DNA of 64,000 nucleotides from Stenotrophomonas maltophilia (GTDB lineage: Bacteria > Pseudomonadota > Gammaproteobacteria > Xanthomonadales > Xanthomonadaceae). Shown piece by piece: positions 61,601-64,000 of this stretch (the stretch's first letter is position 1; every line of letters begins with the position of its first letter). Location of the stretch: contig NZ_CP106759.1 of NCBI RefSeq assembly GCF_025642255.1, forward strand, positions 3,189,501 to 3,253,500. The letters run 5' to 3'. Below the pieces are notes generated by a model, which saw only the letters and a program-made list of their open reading frames with translations, had not been told where the DNA came from and did no database searches. A program made the translations under genes and the position numbers.

Positions 61601-62560
61601 ATGGCCCTGTACGACTCCATCCTCGACACCGTCGGCAACACCCCCATCGTCAAGCTGCAGCGCCTGGCGCCGCCGCAGGTCAGCCTCTACGCCAAGGTCG
61701 AGTCGTTCAATCCCGGCGGTTCGGTCAAGGACCGCCTGGCGCTGGCGATCATCCTCGACGCCGAGGCCCGTGGCCTGCTCAAGCCGGGTGACACCATCGT
61801 CGAAGCCACCTCGGGCAACACCGGCGTGGCGCTGGCGATGGTGGCCGCCGCCCGTGGCTACAAGTTCGTGGCGACCATGGTCGAGACGTTCTCGGTGGAA
61901 CGCCGCAAGCTGATGCGTGCCTACGGCGCCAAGGTGATCCTGACCCCGGCGGCGGAACGTGGCAGCGGCATGGTGCGCAAGGCGCGCGAACTGGCCGAAC
62001 AGCATGGCTGGTTCCTCGCCAGCCAGTTCGCCAATCCGGCCAACCCGGCCTACCACCGCAACACGACGGCGGCGGAGATCCTGCGCGACTTCGCCGGCAG
62101 GCGCCTGGACTATTTCGTCAGCGGCTGGGGAACCGGCGGAACCCTCACCGGTGTCGGCGAGGTGCTGAAGGTCGCACGGCCGCAGACCCGCATCATCGCC
62201 ACCGAGCCAGCCGGCGCCGCGCTGCTCAAGGGCGATGACTGGAAGCCGCACAAGATCCAGGGCTGGACGCCGGACTTCGTGCCGGACGTGCTCAACCGCG
62301 ACGTGGTGGACGAGCTGCTGAGCGTGGACGACGAACGCGCCATCGCCACCGCGCGCCGGCTGGCCGCCGAGGAAGGCATCTTCGTCGGCATCTCCGCCGG
62401 CGCCACGGTCGCCAGCGCGCTGGATGTGGCCAGCCGTGCCGAGCCGGGTTCGGTGATCCTGGCGATGCTTCCGGATACCGGCGAGCGCTACTTCTCCACG
62501 CCCCTGTTCGCCGACGTGAACGAAGGTTCCGACGACGACTGGCTGGCCGGCCTGCCGTGA
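61601..62560 (+). CDS. cysK: cysteine synthase A (O-acetylserine sulfhydrylase)
   Basis: The 319-residue PLP enzyme makes cysteine from O-acetylserine and sulfide. Lys43 in FNPGGSVKDR binds PLP; VEATSGNTGVALAM is the substrate loop; FVSGWGTGGTLTGVGEVL binds the PLP phosphate; the end has LPDTGERYFSTPLF, which is typical of CysK. The ATG at 61601 opens the conserved MALYDSILDTVGNTPIVKLQ; GGAG lies nine bases before. Divergent from cysB. Confidence 0.95.
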   Translation: MALYDSILDTVGNTPIVKLQRLAPPQVSLYAKVESFNPGGSVKDRLALAIILDAEARGLLKPGDTIVEATSGNTGVALAMVAAARGYKFVATMVETFSVERRKLMRAYGAKVILTPAAERGSGMVRKARELAEQHGWFLASQFANPANPAYHRNTTAAEILRDFAGRRLDYFVSGWGTGGTLTGVGEVLKVARPQTRIIATEPAGAALLKGDDWKPHKIQGWTPDFVPDVLNRDVVDELLSVDDERAIATARRLAAEEGIFVGISAGATVASALDVASRAEPGSVILAMLPDTGERYFSTPLFADVNEGSDDDWLAGLP

Positions 62561-62565
62561 TGCAC

Positions 62566-62668
62566 AGGGTCGGATCCCTTTCCCGTCCGGGAGAGGGCTC
62601 TGACCCTGCCTGCGCACCTCGGAAACATGGGGTCAGGGCCTTTTCCATACGGAAAAGGATCTGACCCC
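62566..62668. repeat. two GGTCGGATCC-type palindromes in opposite orientation
   Basis: AGGGTCGGATCCCTTTCCCG...GGGCTCTGACCCT (62566-62607) and GGGGTCAGGGCCTTTTCC...GGAAAAGGATCTGACCCC (62629-62668) are inverted copies separated by 21 bases. The arm differences are largely compensated. They fill the start of the 273-base gap between cysK and the macro-domain gene; the rest of that gap holds nothing recognisable. Confidence 0.8.
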
Positions 62669-62833
62669 TCTCTGCTTCAGCCTGCGTGAAGGTGGCGACC
62701 GCCATCGTGCGTGAAGACCGTCGGATCGCAGCGCGTGAGACGGTCATGACGCAGCATCGATGGCCTGTCCCCTACGCTGGGTACAGCCGCCGCAGGTACT
62801 GCGCGGAACATCCGACAGGCAGGAGACGGACGC

Positions 62834-63433
62834 ATGAAGATCGAAGTGTGGCAGGGCGACATCACGACCCTGGCGGTGGATGCGATCGTCAACGCGGCCA
62901 ATGAATCGCTGCTGGGCGGCGGCGGAGTGGACGGTGCGATCCACCGTGCCGCCGGCCCCGGCCTGCTGGCCGAATGCCGGCAACTGCCGGAACTGCGCCC
63001 AGGCGTGCGCTGCCCGACCGGTGAAGTGCGCGCCACCGGCGCCCATGCATTGCCGGCGCGGCACGTGCTGCACACGGTGGGCCCGGTCTGGCACGACGGC
63101 CTGCGCGATGAACCCGCGCTGCTGGCCAACTGCTACTGGAAATCGCTGCAGCTGGCCGAATCGCTCGGGGTGCAGTCGATCGCGTTCCCGGCCATCAGTT
63201 GTGGCGTGTACGGCTATCCGCTTTACCAGGCCGCGCAGATCGCCGTGACGGAAACCCTGGCGTGGCAACGCAGCCATGCACAGCCGATGCGGATCGTGCT
63301 GGTTGCTTTCAACACCGCCACGGCCAAGGCGTATCAGCAGGCCCTGGCCAGTGCCGGGCAGAACGCGGACAACGAAGTGCGCGGCACGCTGCTGCCGCCA
63401 CTGGGTGATACCGGCTTCGCTGCCGCGCATTGA
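62834..63433 (+). CDS. macro-domain protein (O-acetyl-ADP-ribose deacetylase-like)
   Basis: The 199-residue protein has a macro domain of the MacroD/YmdB type in residues 1-165. [20 protein letters not shown] contains the ADP-ribose-binding Asn and the Asp of the GGGGVDGAI loop; [10 protein letters not shown] and [14 protein letters not shown] are the other two conserved loops. Such enzymes remove acetyl from O-acetyl-ADP-ribose or ADP-ribose from proteins. The last 30 residues are unstructured. GCAGGAGAC before the ATG is a good ribosome site. Single-gene unit. Confidence 0.93.
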   Translation: MKIEVWQGDITTLAVDAIVNAANESLLGGGGVDGAIHRAAGPGLLAECRQLPELRPGVRCPTGEVRATGAHALPARHVLHTVGPVWHDGLRDEPALLANCYWKSLQLAESLGVQSIAFPAISCGVYGYPLYQAAQIAVTETLAWQRSHAQPMRIVLVAFNTATAKAYQQALASAGQNADNEVRGTLLPPLGDTGFAAAH

Positions 63434-63455
63434 ACACGGGGCGGCGGCACTGAAG

Positions 63456-63482
63456 AAAAGGCCGGGCAATGCCCGGCCTTTT
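63456..63482. terminator. bidirectional rho-independent terminator
   Basis: AAAAGGCCGGGC/GCCCGGCCTTTT, a 12-base perfect stem with an AAT loop, serves the converging macro-domain gene and the gene at 63508. Confidence 0.88.
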
Positions 63483-63507
63483 CATTGCGGCAGTGCCCCT
63501 GGACGCG

Positions 63508-64000
63508 TCAGCGGCTGGCCGCGTCGACCGCGGCGTCATCCGGCACGGCCGCCGCATCCGCCGCTGCGCGGGCCGCCGACGCCGCGGCGCCGGCAGCGCT
63601 GGCGCCATCGATCTGCACGCGCACCTCGACCAGGCCCTGCTCGTCGCTGAGGCTGGAAACATCGACGGTGTAATGACCGGCCGGCAACGATTCCTGCAGA
63701 CGCGCGTTGGTGCCGTTGCCGCCGTCGTCGTCGACCAGCTCGACATCACCGCCGACCACACGCAGCACGGTGTCCACCTGACCGGAGATCGCATCCAGGC
63801 GAACGTCGCCCGGACGCTCCAGTGTCAGCAGGAAGCGACGGCGACCTTCGCTGTCGAGCATGGTGAACACGCTGCCCGACTGCGGCAGTTGGGTACCGTC
63901 GCGCTCGACGATGTTGCCCGGCAGCTCGGTGCGGGCAACGGTCAGCTTGAAGGTGCCGGACGCATCGTCGTCCAGCCCGCGCACGCCCAGTGTGTACTTG
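63508..64000 (-). CDS. C-terminal part of a secreted PPC-like domain protein (partial)
   Basis: The frame enters from the right edge and ends at 63508; at least 164 residues are visible. LGVRGLDDDASGTFKLTVAR suggests the end of one beta-sandwich, and RFLLTLERPGDVRLDAISGQ ... DTVLRVVGGDVELVDDDGGN ... LQESLPAGHYTVDVSSL matches the bacterial pre-peptidase C-terminal (PPC) fold with its acidic DDDGG loop. The C-terminus is an Ala/Asp-rich tail. PPC domains occur in secreted proteases and other envelope proteins; the N-terminal part is outside the window, so function is not known. Confidence 0.7.
   Translation of the reverse strand, partial: KYTLGVRGLDDDASGTFKLTVARTELPGNIVERDGTQLPQSGSVFTMLDSEGRRRFLLTLERPGDVRLDAISGQVDTVLRVVGGDVELVDDDGGNGTNARLQESLPAGHYTVDVSSLSDEQGLVEVRVQIDGASAAGAAASAARAAADAAAVPDDAAVDAASR

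Noticed and set aside
1..64000. CRISPR arrays, prophage, transposases or defence islands
   Set aside because: No regular direct-repeat array, integrase, transposase, capsid or nuclease-helicase cluster was seen; the repeats present are isolated palindromes.

Overview
This is a high-GC (roughly two-thirds G+C), gene-dense gammaproteobacterial chromosome segment, most likely from a Stenotrophomonas (S. maltophilia complex), family Xanthomonadaceae. The reasons are the many short GTAG-headed palindromes of the SMAG type (GTAGCGCCGGGCCATGCCCG and variants) between genes, the gene order bamD / nadE / sucDC / pilSR / pilB / pilA / pilCD / coaE, and protein sequences typical of xanthomonads. I see no prophage, insertion sequence, integron, CRISPR array or rRNA. 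There is one tRNA, tRNA-Gly(CCC). Nearly all of the window is ordinary core chromosome.

Layout. 1-9.1 kb: start of a membrane protein, a glutathione transferase, a purine/pyrimidine-type permease, a repeat-rich gap, pyruvate oxidase PoxB, an XAC2610-like secreted protein, a DUF3574 lipoprotein and a TonB-dependent receptor. 9.2-13.2 kb: trehalose operon otsB / GH15 / otsA. 13.5-18.5 kb: a YidB-BON-OmpA fusion, then a compact minus-strand unit rluD-pgeF-DUF4166-DCC, divergent from bamD. 18.6-22.5 kb: nadE and sucCD. 22.8-34.5 kb: type IV pilus cluster (pilS, pilR, pilB, a 1015-residue MFS/spermidine-synthase fusion, pilA, pilC, pilD) ending with coaE; pilA has a near-consensus sigma-54 promoter that PilR would activate. 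35.2-38.2 kb: a ColRS-like two-component system whose operon begins with two paralogous secreted cysteine proteins. 38.5-44.3 kb: rimK, a lipoprotein, tRNA-Gly, the autotransporter esterase EstA, thiS, thiG and trmB. 44.3-49.9 kb: an SLC13 permease with RCK domains, a Rieske protein, a small membrane protein, a FAH-family hydrolase, mscL and an M28 peptidase. 50-55.1 kb: two AGCS amino-acid symporters, an outer-membrane protein and a SpoU-family RNA methyltransferase. 55.2-60.1 kb: an RND pump (adaptor plus transporter, no outer-membrane channel) with a GNAT acetyltransferase. 60.4-64 kb: cysB divergent from cysK, a macro-domain protein and the end of a secreted PPC-like protein.

What may be new. 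I found no obviously novel large system. The best candidates are: (i) the ColRS-like operon whose first two genes are tandem secreted paralogs; (ii) the MFS/spermidine-synthase fusion between pilA and pilB; (iii) several families of dispersed palindromes, one pair with co-varying 20-25 bp stems and one family placed in the same orientation just after three stop codons; (iv) the YidB-BON-OmpA fusion. All functional statements rest on recognition of sequence families from memory; no database search was run.
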